DNA from: Isoetes taiwanensis
Taxonomy: Eukaryota > Streptophyta > Lycopodiopsida > Isoetales > Isoetaceae
NCBI GenBank assembly: GCA_021234155.1
Contig: JAJEKV010000108.1
Span: 2,140,499 to 2,204,498, forward strand
Reading direction: 5' to 3'
DNA: 64,000 nt
Shown here: positions 48,111-61,196 of the stretch, in pieces
Layout of the letters: every line of letters begins with the position of its first letter
How positions within the stretch are numbered: position 1 is the first letter of the stretch
The notes under the pieces: generated by a model
The model's input: only the letters and a program-made list of their open reading frames with translations
Databases searched by the model: none
Told to the model about the DNA's origin: nothing
Position numbers and translations under genes: made by a program

Positions 48111-50400
48111 CAATATCAAGAGGCTTGTTAGGCAATCAACTTAAGGTCGATTCTTGAGGCGAAGATAAAGCTATAAGTTTGGAGGAGGCTACCGGCAACT
48201 CCTAGCGAGCTTGATCAACCTTCGAGGGTAAGAGTTGAGGCGATGCTCGGGGGCAATATCAGGGTAAGCAATCAGCAGCCACACACCATCGAGGAGGCCC
48301 GGCAGCAAGGTAAGAGTCGAGAACAAAGCTTTGGGACCCGTAAACCCTGAGAATGCATCGGCGTGCTCTTAAAAACGTCTCCTAGATAGTCTGCCGAAGG
48401 AAAAGAGACAAGAATGCATTGAAAAAGTTATGTTTGAGTGCTTCTAGCGGGACGAAACGCATGATTGCCGGTATTAGTCATGCGGCGGCCCAGCAGAACT
48501 TGTGGTAGGATTCCCCAACGAGAAGCGGGGCGAGGGGCTGACGACGGTGATGAGGAGCCAAGACTTCATAGATGGTGAGTGCCACATATGTGTGCAAACG
48601 ATGAGGCAGTGATATTGAGAATGCGATCGTATGCAGCGGCTTCGATGGGATCATAGATGGCCAATCCATATGTAGTCCTCATAGATCTGGTAAGCTCACA
48701 ATTTTGCATCTCCTAAATTTGCATGTGAAGAACAAGGTATTGAAGTCTAAGCCAAGGCCATTAGCTATGGCAAGCGGCCATTCGGCACACTAAGGGGAGG
48801 AGGATCATCTTTGACATAGACCTTGAGTGGGGCTAGAGTGGCCGATGAGTGGAAGTCATGAATGCGGAGAAGATATGATCTTATAGTGGGGATGATAAAT
48901 TCTTGAAACCGGTAAAGCCATGATTGATTGCGGCGGAACGAAGTCACCATGATGGCGCGAATGACGACAAATTGATAGTGAAAGGTAAACTAGATTCTCC
49001 TATGCACGGTGTATCTCTTTGGAGGCGACTGGGAAGGTATAGAAAGGAATAAAAAAGGTGGACTACTTGCCACAAGGCCTCAACCAATGGGGCATACTCA
49101 ATATATCAAGGCATCCAATATGCGTATGGTTAGTTGTTTTAGGTTCTTTTTTGCTTTTCTTTCATCAATGAAGTTTGTCCGTCTGTCAAAAGCTTGTATT
49201 GGTTGGCATATTCATATATTTATAGGAAATAGCGAGTTCCTAAGTGTTTTTCTCCTTATAATTATACTTTCTGGTCCCTCTTTCTTTGCCAAGAGTTGAA
49301 AGCTGTGTGACAATTGATGTTTTCTCATATGTTTTCAATTAAGTTCAAAAGGTTATGCAGTTTCACAGACAAAAAGTCACATAGATATTTTGGAGCACGA
49401 GGAAGTAGTGTGCAGCTTTATGTACAAGTGATCTAGCTTTAACTTCTATGTAAATTCATGGTACTAATTTTATTGCGGTGATGGTTGCTTTAAGAGCTTG
49501 ATAGAACATTTGGAGGCGGTTATGGAGACTTTAAAGAAGTTGGAGAGTATGTTGGAGCCTAGAAGGTCTAATTTATACTAAAAGGGAGATTATGGAGAGC
49601 TTATCAATTTGGGACATTGAAATTGATAGCTTAGTATTTCTATTAATAGATTAGTTATACATTTTGATCCATGAAATTGTGAAAAAATGATGGAGAAAAG
49701 CTAATTTTTAAAACCATTATTCTAAAGTAATATATATTATGCATCAGAAATGTGATTTTTACATGTAATTCTAAATATTATACAATTATTAGCTTGGTCT
49801 TGCTTAGTTATTTCAATGGAGATCTAACAATTTTGCAATGTGTTTTTGCATAGGTTCTGATGGATTGAAGATTTTTAGTTTATATTTGGGTGGGTCTTTT
49901 TATTTGCAAGATTTTTCTATTGAGAGTAAGACCCTTGCTTGTTTCTGCTTAGCCTTTGTAGTACATAAGGTTAAGTATTGTGCCTTTCTGTTTGTGAGTT
50001 TGCTAAAATTCATAAAATAGTTGAGTATTAACTAAAATTTATGTCATGTAATTCATATATTTTTAGGTCAATGAAGTCACAAATCACCATAGGATCCCAT
50101 TTTTTGTGAAGCAAACATAAAGTAAATTGGTCGCAAATGTAACAAACATATATTGTCTAATTTCATATATGATACATGTTTCCATAAGTGTTTTACAACA
50201 ATTGCATGTTTCATGTATGGTCACATTTGTTGACCTTTTGCTTAATGTTATGTTGTGGTCTATATAGGTGCCCTAAGCCGCGTATTACAATGATAAAAAG
50301 TCACATAACATGATTCTTGTCACTTGCATAGTATACAATGCAAAGATGTCGACACATCAATAGGTCTTCTTCACCGGAACCTTGACTGATGCGTTAGCAT
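48111..50400. other. No gene seen
   Basis: Unidentified, becoming AT-rich after about 49 kb. No motif is recognised. Confidence 0.4.
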
Positions 50401-50406
50401 CTTGTT

Positions 50407-50560
50407 TTTATTAGCAGGTTGCCTAACTCAAGATGCACAATTTAAGTAGATTCTAGCCTATCACGTAATAGCCACATGGATGGGGCGTGCCATACGTCGC
50501 CTTTCCTTTCGTTTTGTTTTCCTCTACATCGGCCTTGGCCGTCTCCCCATCTCCTTCCCT
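50407..50560. repeat. Dispersed repeat, copy A
   Basis: TTAGCAGGTTGCCTAACTCA through GTGCCATAC and GGCCGTCTCCCCATCTCCTT matches, with small changes, the sequence at about 61937-62160 (TAGTAGGCTGCCTAACAGCA through GTAGCCGTCTCCCATCTCCT). The class is unknown. Confidence 0.55.
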
Positions 50561-53500
50561 CTTCAAGTTGATCTGATGAAGTTCAAGTTAGGTTGGAAGC
50601 AATGATGAGTGACCGCGGGATGATTTCCACCCGGATTTCCGCGAGGGTTTCTGAAGCGGAATTCATAATCAGGATGCTAGTTGCGAAGCGTCGTTATTTG
50701 GTAAGTTTCACACACCTCTTGAGGGGAGCATGAATCTGAATTCATGAAGAAAATAGTTGAGGTACTTCTCAATCGTAGTATTCCACTACTTCTAGCGGTG
50801 ACCCTTTTATGGGAGTTGATAAAATGTGTGCCCTTGCAAAATGAGGAGATTTTTGAGTGTCGGAAGCTTGATGCATTGTTTATACCATGCCCGCGTTCCC
50901 ATTTCTAGTATGACAAGTTGAAATCTAATTGTCCCATTACCTTTTTTCTTATGTCGCGGGGAACTCATGTGAGAAGAGATCAAGGCTACTAATTTGCAGC
51001 CTCTTGAGCTTCGTAGCAAACCAAAATTGATTCTAATACGGAAGTAACCCTAACAATAGGGGATTTTATCCCGAAGGAGCTTGTGAAATAGGTATGTTAT
51101 GTTCATCTAGAATTTGCATGCTTTAAAGCGATTTATTGCTTTTCTTTATGTGGATTGGAGAATCACGGTTTCACAATGCATTTGTGATGAATGTGGAGAT
51201 GGTTATCATAAAAGCAGGCTTTAAGGTGGTGCTTCAAATGAAGCGACAGAAAGAAACGCATTGTTCTTCACGGCATTGTGGCAAATAAATAACTATAGGG
51301 ATTTCCTATAGGGTAACATCCTGCCAGCGGATAATTGGGGCGCTAGGCGACCATGCATGATATTTATAGCATCATCTACCATAGAAACGAATGGATTTGA
51401 GAGGTAAGTGGGAACATTGCTTTCTTTCAGGCTTTAAGTTTTTGAGGTTTCTTTTAGTGAGTGATTTTGTAACTGTTGTATTCCTTCATGCTTTTTTGTT
51501 TACTTGGGGAAGTAATAGTTACTTTAGTTCTATCCACCATTTTCAGCATTGACAAATTTATTGTTCCGGGCCTAAGAACCCACATCATCGACAAGAAAGT
51601 GCTTTCGGCAAGATCGTCGTAACACCCGCGGCGTTGTGCACCACGAGGACGTCACGACATTACAATGGGATGGCCATGATCAAAATGTTCTCCGAGCGAC
51701 GGTCCACGAAGTGTAATTACACCTGCCCTTAATAGAGAAGACGAGATGAAAGCGGCTAGACGAGGACCGGCATTTCAGATACATATGTAAGCCAACATGG
51801 ACATAACAGGAGAAATAGTCAGAACAAGCGAGCGATCACATACATAGAGACCACGAGCAAGCGAGGAAGCGTAGAAAGGCATCACGGTCCACGCCGACAA
51901 CTCCCTCCACCACGCCGTCAAGCGGTATTTGGTGATGTCTGAGGCACCAAGGGCTGGGCCATCTTCAAAGAGAGGAGCATTCCCACTCATGTTGCTGCGC
52001 CATGGCGGAGGCACAAGAGCGAGCTGCACAATAGAAGGCTAGCGCAATCCTTGGTGGTGAGGAGAGTGTTCACGCTTTGGAGCTCTTTAATGCGTGATCT
52101 TTGTCCTTGAATAAAACCTGTGAAACAAGCTGTCATGTCGCCAATCACGGCAATGAGACTCCCAGCCCAACAAGCGCTACTAATATAGGCTGCTTCAAAA
52201 CACCGTAGTAATCCCCACGAGGAATTGAGACCATTCCCGAGATGCTAATGTAAGATTCATATATTAATACATATTCTCTTAGCATGCCACCGAAATTCTC
52301 ATTACTACAATTAAATTCAGCAAATCATCTACCTGATCTTCTTCCCAACCACTAGCAGTTCTGCTATTTTATTTTTTGTCTAATAATGAAATTTAGAATT
52401 AACGCAACTACATGCTCATTATGTAGCAAAGTGTGTAGCTTGCATTCCCAGCTGATAAATCTTTGGGATATTTTCTTTATATGCCATCGAGCAATTCTAA
52501 CATTGGCACCTAACCCTCACTTAAAAATCCCTCTACAAATGATTTTCCAATGCCTGCTTACTCGTCCACAAAAGGTACTATAGGATTGGGTGAGTCGCAG
52601 TTCTCAAAACATGTCCATGAGTTTAGAGAGGTTTGCCATGTTCTCTCTTTTTAAGCTTAGTAGAAAGGTTCTAAAAATGCATCTATATATCATCATGTGT
52701 GTGGTCTACCATCATAAATCCCACTTCACAATCTTGAAGACCCTATTGCTATTAAGCTATGACATTTATCCCAAACATCCATACGATTTCTTGTTTTCTT
52801 TCAACAATTATGAAGCTAAACCGCGGAGTTTTTATAGCGGGTGTTTTCTATATATTTGACTTCATCCCATGTTCTCTTTGTGTCTTTTGATACTTTTTCA
52901 GGTTAGCTCTCTTATTTGCCTTTCTTGATCATCCATTAAAGCATCAAAATAGGTGAGAGTCTCACTCCCTCTATAGTGCACTCACTCCAAGAGTGTTCTC
53001 AAGCACTTGAAAATGGAGCTTCACATGGAAGTTAAAACCCCATGAGTTAAAACCCACCGCCAAGCTTACTTTCATTTGAAAAGCATATTGACAACACTTG
53101 GGTGAGGATCTAACTTTGGCAAGAAAGTCTTGTGTGCTGGTCCATTTTATCTGGCGGCTTAATATTTTGACATTACAGGGTCTTATCATTGAGTTGAATA
53201 TAAGTAGTACTTAGAGAAGGCATTTGTTGAAAAGAACAACCACATAAAAAGTGACTTTTCCATAACTGCGAAAAGTTGATTGAAAAACTCGTCCTCACAG
53301 CGAAGCTACAAATTGCATTTACTTCTTTAAGGGCATATACGGGCGTATTGATGTGGCAATATTCTCTGGACTATTAAACACCATGCTCATTCACTTTGGA
53401 CTTAGGGGAGGCATAGATTGAGGCTCTAGAAACGTTTGCTCACGGTTTTGCAAAGTGCAAGTGTATCCCATGAGAGAACACTTTAGCTCCTCCCTCACCT

Positions 53501-56197
53501 TTTCAGTATTTATAGAAAGATGCCTTGGGCATGCCAAGGATCAATGCTCTCCATACATACCTTTTAGGCCCTTCAAGCGATATAGCGGTATCCTGACACA
53601 TCATCATAATAGGAATTTCCAAACAAAGTAGGTAAATTATTTCTCTCTTTGCAGGTTGCCCATTGTATTCTTGTGACCTTATCTCAACTAGGTCTTCACA
53701 GCGTATTGTGTAGTGTAATCCCGAGATTACAATAGATTCAGATCCTAACATCTTCCATGTTTCTTTGGTTGTTATCCTTCTATTTTCCCTGTTTTAGTCT
53801 TGGGAGGCTATAATATAAGAGTTAATTCTTCCTTTAAATTTTCTTGCAGTTTAGTTATACTATTTGCCTTTATCATAGGCATATTGCATTCATTTGCAAA
53901 ATGGCACCACCATCATAAGATATAAGATAAGATACTTACACACAAGATAGAAGTTCTAGAATAGATCGAGACTAAATGGCGAAAAAAGGAGGGGGCACTG
54001 TACAACAAGCGTTCTTGCATTTTGAAGGTGTCTTTTAGAGTTGTCAAGCTTTTTGTCTTTGTTTATTTCGATTATGATTACTTGATAATTAAGATTTTTG
54101 TGAGTATTACTTTTTGAGTTTGCACCAAAGTAAAATTTTGTTTTACAATATGACATTGGATGTGACTTCTCAATATCAAACTTTTCTATTTGCGGCGATT
54201 CTATTGGCCCTTGCAAATAGCATATTTCTAGTGTTTGTCATTGCATTTTTTATTGCTCAAGCAATGCTTCAGTTACTACATTACAAGGTTGGTTATTATT
54301 TGAAGCATGCTATGATTTTGTTTTATAATGCCATTAGAATTGAAGCCATCCTACCGAATAATAACTTGGGGAGAAAAATTATACGTTTTCCTTTTGTTAT
54401 TCCGCATGTTATTAGACAATTCAACAAGGCCCATGCATGAGTGAATAGATGTGCAGTCGCGTGCATTCCGAAGCTATATGCGTTGTGAAATAGCTTGAAT
54501 GTAAGTTAATTGTATCCATTCATATCCAAATTTAGATAGACAATCTGCAACATAATAAATACCATCCGTCAGCGTTAGAAAATACAATTTATGGTAGCTA
54601 TTTGGGTTTACTTTCTTCACGGTAAATGTAAAGGCGAATTGTCTTTATCTGCTCGATAAATATAAAGCTTGTGCATGTGATCCTAAGATTTGGAGAATGA
54701 AAGAAAGGTGGTTTGGGAGTTCTTACATTTCTTAAACTAAACATTTGTTTTCTTCCCAAGATTTTAATCTCATGTATACTATGAATAAAGTTTGTTTTAC
54801 ACCCAAAAATTGATTATTTTTTTTTTAAAAATTTAATAAATTTTCTATTTTTATGGTCTAATATTTATCTCTACTTGAGATCTTCCACATCTTATTTCTT
54901 TGTACAGAGTAGGATAATATCTTATTTTTAAACAACCTTCGGCCAGGTAGCAACACTTCCTCAACCAATCCCGATTATAGTGGAGGACGATTGTAGATCA
55001 GTTCACTAATTGATAAAGTATAATATGGGGATGGCTGAAATTTTTGTTAAGGGCAAGATTTTTACATAGGAGGGAGAATAACTGCATAGATTTATTTCCA
55101 CATCTGAGAATAGAACAAGCTATTGGATGCAGTTGTTTCCAGTCCATGTCCTAAATGTATATATTTCCATATGATCTCTCTGAAAATAAACAATTGTAAT
55201 TCAAGAGAACCTTTACCAAGAGGTGCGTAGAACTATAGTATCACAGCTCATACTTTGTAGGGCAACTCCAACACAGAACATTTTTGGTTGAGTGGGGATT
55301 CAACGACAGCAAATGTTCCCATCAGGCCGGAATAAATATGCTGGGGTGAATAAGACAGAGTTTCAACCCGAGGAAAAGTGTGTGCCCAATATCTTGCGAA
55401 TTGGACCAACTTATTAGTCATATATCTGAAGTCTTTTTTCTTTTGTTTGAAGGGCGCATTGAATAGCAATTCACTTGAACACTCTTGGAAGAAACTATGT
55501 CACCTGATTGGCCTCCACAAGCTTTAAACCTTCAAAATGTTGTACCATCCAGCAATATAGAGCAGGTACGCCCAGAAACCAGTGACAAGGTACCAGCAAG
55601 GCCTAAAGATGGCACCCCTAGACATGCAAGTTGTTCAGCTTAGAAAAGCATGGGGATATGTAAAAGGGAAGAAGCTACGGGAAAACACTTTTTGGGCCTG
55701 ATTAATCCAAGTAAAACAGCAGTCCACATAAAACCAGCTACAAAAGAAGCCCCATGGCCACATACTTACTACTATCTCCTCATGGCCGCTCTCGCCATCA
55801 GCAGTGAAGGCGAGAATCGCTCAGTGTACCACAAGTTACTCACAGGCATAACTGCAATGGAAATATTGGCTAGGATTGATCAAAGTGAGAAAGGGCCCGA
55901 AAGATTAAAGCATATTACACTGGGCTGCTCCTGGAAGGGCAGGAGGCCAAAGGTTTTCTGGCCATGTTGGCAGCCAAGAGGCCAGATGATGGGAAGAAGG
56001 CCAAAAGCAGCCCACATGAGCCAAGCATAGGCAATGTAATTTATCCACCTGCTCAGTTTGGTGCAGAGTGGTAGGATCCAGCAGATGTTGCAGTGGTGAC
56101 ATTGTTCGACCCGGCTGCCTGCGCCGGAAAGCACCGCTTACAATCAAAAATTAAGCATCACTCCAAACAGAGCCTTGGAAAATCAGAGTAATACCAT
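50561..56197. other. No gene seen
   Basis: About 5.6 kb of unidentified sequence. A 108-codon frame at 54114-54440 is hydrophobic but shows no family motif and no supporting splice or promoter signal. A frame at 55650-56030 is likewise unrecognised. Confidence 0.4.
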
Positions 56198-56890
56198 CGC
56201 CCAAATCTACTTGATCTTAGCTCCTCACCTGCTCGACAGGGTATTTCATAATAACCGACGGTGCGCATTTTACTGGCTTTGCTGGACGGTGTTGATCTGT
56301 GAGAGGCGTGTGCACACAGGCCCCTATCTTTTGAACCGTCGCATTGTGTTTTGTAGGTTAGTTTCACACCACATGTTCCCATTGTGTATGCTTAGGCCCA
56401 AATCTGTGTCACAGCCCGCAGTGTCAGCTCATCACCCGCTGAACAGGCCAGGTATTTCATTGCCAACCGACGGTTGCGATCCTAACTCGCTTAATTTGGA
56501 CGGTGTTGATGTGAGAGCGTGTACTGTATTTTGATGGTTCCCAAATGGGCAAATTAAATGCTTATCTTATATGCTGTCGGTCGCATTGTGTTTTGTTAAA
56601 TGTAGGGTTGGTTAGGTTCACACCACATCTTACCCGTTGACCATTTGGTTCACGAAATAATTTATGACTCGGTATTTGTATAGAGCTGAAAAAATAGTAT
56701 GCCATCGCCCAAATCTGTGTCCCAGCCACCCAGTGTTAGCTCCTCCTGTTGAACATGGTATTTCATAGCCAACCGACGGTTGCGATCCTTTTCCGCTTTG
56801 CACAGATTAGTGTTGATCTTCATGAGAGGCGTGTGCACAACAGGCCCTTATCTTTTGTCGGTCGCATTGTGTTTTGTTAAATGTAAAATG
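56198..56890. repeat. Three-copy tandem repeat, unit about 200-310 bp
   Basis: Units begin with GCCCAAATCT at about 56201, 56396 and 56707. Each contains GGTATTTCAT, an ACCGACGGTTGCGATCC-like block, GGTGTTGAT, GTGAGAG-CGTGT and GTCGCATTGTGTTTTGT in the same order. Unit 2 carries an extra 100 bp or so. No coding content. Confidence 0.8.
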
Positions 56891-58914
56891 GGGCCTGCAG
56901 CCAGTTTTAATTTCAAATGGCGGCAGTTTAGTGTGACCTCTTGGCTTACCTGCTAATACCTAGCCACATGCATGTTGCTCTAGTGCGTTCGTCACTTGCT
57001 TGGAAAGGATCTTTGTTTCTATTAGATCTCAATTCCTATGGCGCTTTATGTCTGCCGCGACGCCGCGACGACGTTCATCATACTGCATGAAGCCTTGTAG
57101 GCTTAGAATCATGGCAGTGCTGATTACTCCAAATGCACTTCCTAATCTCTTATCGTGTGTTACATCATTCTAAACACAAGGACTATAGAAACATTGAAAG
57201 CTAATTATCAATGGGCTGGAGATGTCGCTCTAATGGGCTAGAGGTTGGGAAGTCAATAAACTCATTGTTAGCTACATCTTCATGGCATTATTAGAAATGC
57301 TTGTTCAAATATTGCACAATCTAAGTTTTCACTAAGAATGGAATTTACATATGACTTCACCGACAGGGCAGGGTGTACACATTTTAACTTAGACTAAATA
57401 ACATGAATTAGTCATTCAACCATTATTTATGCCCCAATGAACATACCAAACAGAAAGCGTAGAGAGGCTGGGTGGTGCAAACATACGAAATAAAGTGATT
57501 GGTTTTCAAGAAACAAAAGACCTTATTGTCAAAACATAAATAATCCTTGCTTTTTTTGGATTTGGTGTCTGCCATATGTGATCTAAGCAAGAAGGGACAA
57601 TCATGTTATCTCTTTTGTAATTGTATATGTTGGATGATTCTATAAATTCTAATTCTTTTTATTGACATTGCATCTTTCATGAGTGTATGACCACTAATAT
57701 TGCAATGATTACTCAGTATTCACTTATTTTTAGGGTTCATCAAATTGGCATTCCGCCAGGTATAGATTACGGTACAAAAGAATATACATGACTAATGCCC
57801 ATTTAAGCTGACATTGAAAGATACAATTGCATTTTAATTGCTCAGATATCCTTCCTTTTTTTTAATTTCGAGCTATGGAAGTTTTTGGTTAACTCAATTT
57901 AGAGGCAATTTTCATCTAGGAAATACTCACACTAGAACCATCAAATAAATTTTATTTCTAGGTAACTAAATAATTCCGAGACATTTGAGATAATTAAGCG
58001 TCTTAAAGGCCATTCTTTTATTACCTTTATTATAGTGAGAAAGTTTTTAAATTTCAAACACATGATACCAATAACAATATCATGCAAAATCTATTTGTGT
58101 CTAAACTAGTGCCTAATCCCAAAATGCCTTGGATTTATTATGTGGGAGCAAACAAGAAATGCATTCTTAACTTTGGCGGAATCATACAACTTTGTTAGGT
58201 GGGAATATAGTTGTATTAGTACAAACTAGATATTTAAAGTTAAACCCCTGAGATAATCTTCGGAACTAAGGTTTGAACCTGCATTTTGTTTTTACCCGGG
58301 GACGTAAAACAACTGAAGCACAGCCGAGGACCGGGGCAACCCTGTCTTGTACTTTGCTCCATTTTTAAGGATGAGAGCAAAAAAAATTATTAATCAAATA
58401 TGAAAATACAAAATTTACATATATCTCATCTAGCAAAGTGTATACTTAAATATCATAAGGTCCATAAAAGCACACCTACGTATACATTATTTGTAGCAAG
58501 CAAAATTAAACGTATGTTATATGTGGAAGGAGAATGATGCTCTCAACATAAATTGCAAGTTTTCTAAAAATATTCCAGTTGCTCATTGGTGTTGCATCAT
58601 GCATTTGTGGTATCATCATTAGAATGATCCTATGATTGGTGAAATATAATAATATTTGTTTGTGGGAACGAGCAACCTGGATGTCGTGAGTGGAGCACGG
58701 CATCACACCACTCAACTACACATTTTAACCACTATATACAACATGAAATTTCATTACCTATTTTACATTGGGTCCAGTCTGCTTGAAATCTAGAGGATAA
58801 TATTTTCTAGGCATGCCAATTTTGGATGACTTTTTGCTGCAGTAATAGGAACGTATATGTTCTAATTCTTTGATATACTTTTAACTGGCAGAGGTTTTAG
58901 GGTTTTAGTACGCC
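56891..58914. other. No gene seen; ELP4 upstream region
   Basis: AT-rich, with no recognised gene. The last few hundred bases are presumed to hold the ELP4 promoter and 5' UTR; no TATA box is convincing. Confidence 0.4.
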
Positions 58915-61196
58915 ATGGAGAGAAGTACAGGGAGCTTCACCCGAAGATTGCCTAGTGCTGCGGGGTTACTTGTTGCTGGATCACAAAACGGACCCAATGG
59001 GACAGTGCTCGTCTCTACAGGGATTTCTGGCCTTGACAATATCCTTCGCACTTAATATTCAGTACTTGTCTTTTGCCATTTAATTTCCTTGACGTTTAAT
59101 TTACAGATAATTGGAGGCGGTGTTCCCATGGGAGGGCTTCTTATGGTGATGGAGATCTGGAATCTCCCATCACCTATCGCTCCTTCTACGTTTATAGCTC
59201 AGGGGTGTCCATAGCCCAACCAATTTTGTATGGAAGCTCATTGGCATCTCAAGGCATTTTTGGGTACTCTACCTGCGAGTAATATTAACTACAGTGACCG
59301 TGCTGGTTCGGCGAAAGAACTCAGAGGTAAGTGCTTTTTCAAATTTTAGGATCTGAACTTTCCTTATTTTCTTGTCACCAAATGATGCTTACCATGTGCA
59401 TTTTCATCTATTGAATGTATACAGGTAGGGAGAGAGGCATTAAGAATAGCATGCCGAATGCTGGAACACAGGCTCTTGATGAAAAGAAACAAAAGAGAGA
59501 AAACCAGGTTATTAATTAAATCTTAATGAAGATCCTCGTGGTAGCAGCAGGTCAGTAGTGGTGCTTTAGACTAACAGTCTTTTGTTTACTTACTTCTAAG
59601 AGTGGACAATGTTCAATTTTAATTTTGTTAGATTTATGGTGGCTCAGAGTGGCGGCGAATATACTAGCACTTCGATTTGAAGACTATAGACAGGAAACTA
59701 CTGGCAGGTGCAAAGCTTACATGTCTGAGTTTGGATGCAACCACATATCCTCCTATTCACAGCCAGTTTGTCTCATTCCTTACACCGAATCCAAGGTAGG
59801 CAGAAAATTTTACTTTGATATCTATTTGGTTTTAGTAGGAGCGCAGACACCGGACACATTTCATATGAAAGTAGCATTTCAAAGAGGAATTTTACAAAAC
59901 CAGGCAGAAATTAGTATAGCCGTAATAACATGGGACTAGTAAGAATCTAGGTATTCCTATGTTTTAGATCATATGACTTAAGGGTTCTGATGCAGCCGGT
60001 TTAGATCTAGGGAGAGGATTTTTAGAAAATAGTCTAATCTGTTGGGTCATAGACCCAACGTGCTCTTAGAGTCTTGTGAACCTGCCCTTTTACCTGCAAA
60101 GAATGGAAGTCATTTGATCCAAAGCCTAAGCACTTTCGAAAACCATTTTGAGTGGGTAAGGTTGAACTTTGGGCCGTGATTAAAGTCAGACCTGTGTAGC
60201 TTTTAGTGTTGTTGACACCTTTAGACCAATTACTTCTACGCATTCTTGCTAGCAACTTTTTGCCATGAGAGATGTAATATGAAATGTTACTATGCAGGTT
60301 GCCTGGTGAAGTTCATGCGTGTGCATTACATTCACTTGGTGTTGCTCCACAATGTCTTGAGTAGTTCTCTGGTAGGAGTAATGGTCTTTTATATAAGCTT
60401 ATCATGTGCTTTATTGTTGTGCAAGAAGCGACTATCAATTGTGCATATGATAACTTCTACATTATTTTAACTTCAGGAGTCCTACACCATAGGGTATCTC
60501 ATGTTTGGCAGATGGTGTAAATTCAACTTTGGGTTAACATTCATCTGTAAAGAAAAGATTCTCTCTCTTGGGAAGCCAACAAACAATACCGTAAGTCTGG
60601 TTCTGGATATTAAGAGAGGGATGTAGTGGCTATTCTGTGGACCTGATGGTTTTAAAGATCTTATTAGTCTTTTTTGCTCTGTGCTATGTTGATGTAGGAA
60701 TGGGAATGCTGTCTCTTTTAGTGGCGTTTGAAAAGCTTACTCGGCTATCAAACTCTGTAGCGGAGTGTCACATTTCCTGCAGCTCTTTTACATTAGATCT
60801 TTTAACATCTTGTTAGCAACATCTAGCAGATATACTTGTATCTATTGAGGTTGCTCAGGTGGTTATATTTCATGTTAGGTAATTGTTTGCAGGTAGTTTG
60901 TTTTAACAAGTTTGCAGCTCGTTGCGCTTCAGAAGAAGACAAACATATGAAACTGATATTGACTGACTATCAAAGTATTATTGGATTTTTGCATGTTCAA
61001 AGCTTCCATCCTGAATAGTCAGGTATTTAATTCATCTAGCAGAATTGCAGAAATGATGGCTTACTTTGTACGTTTTTCAACAAATTTAAGTGATTTGCAA
61101 ATGGACGTTTGCAGGTTCAGCAATTCTAATACTAGGAAATATGCAATCAAAGCGCAAAGAGGAAAGAGATTGTTTGCAGGAGCCTTTGCATTTTAG
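58915..61196 (+). pseudogene. ELP4: Elongator complex protein 4 (ELP4/ELO1), frameshifted as read
   Basis: ELP4 is part of the Elp4-5-6 ring of Elongator, which acts in tRNA wobble-uridine modification. Approximate exons are 58915-59038, 59105-59326, 59425-59507, 59668-59795, 60298-60360, 60698-60849, 60918-61022 and 61115-61196. Blocks matching the family in order are GPNGTVLVSTGISGLD, IIGGGVPMGGLLMVME (the RecA-like loop), AFLGTLP, FDLKTIDRKLLAG with LTCLSLD, VHACALHSLGVAPQC, MLSLLVAFEKLTRLSNSVA, TFPAALL, HLADILVSIE, EEDKHMKLILTDYQSIIGFL and NSQ. The fourth exon reads 42 codons without error and joins the fifth in phase. Exon 2 has two compensating one-base frameshifts. Exons 6 and 7 have more, plus stops between blocks. 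The splice signals are good, so errors in the sequence are as likely as true decay. The first intron is U12-type. Confidence 0.85.
59039..59104 (+). other. U12-type AT-AC intron in ELP4
   Basis: The intron starts with ATATCCTT, the U12 AT-AC donor consensus, and contains TTCCTTGAC at 59085-59093, the U12 branch-site consensus. It ends in AC at 59103-59104, 12 bases after the branch A at 59092. Splicing A to AG makes an AAG codon, giving SGLDKIIGGGVPMG, which matches the ELP4 family without a gap. No GT-AG choice restores this junction. At 66 bp it is short. Confidence 0.9.

Noticed and set aside
54114-54440. Hydrophobic 108-codon frame resembling a membrane protein
   Set aside because: AT-rich T-biased strand gives hydrophobic residues by chance; no recognised family.
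55650-56030. 126-codon frame as a protein-coding gene
   Set aside because: No recognisable domain and no splice or promoter support; it overlaps several minus-strand frames of similar size.
60480-60593. Possible extra ELP4 exon between good-looking splice sites
   Set aside because: Family alignment passes directly from the VAPQC block to the MLSLL block, and no frame here matches ELP4.
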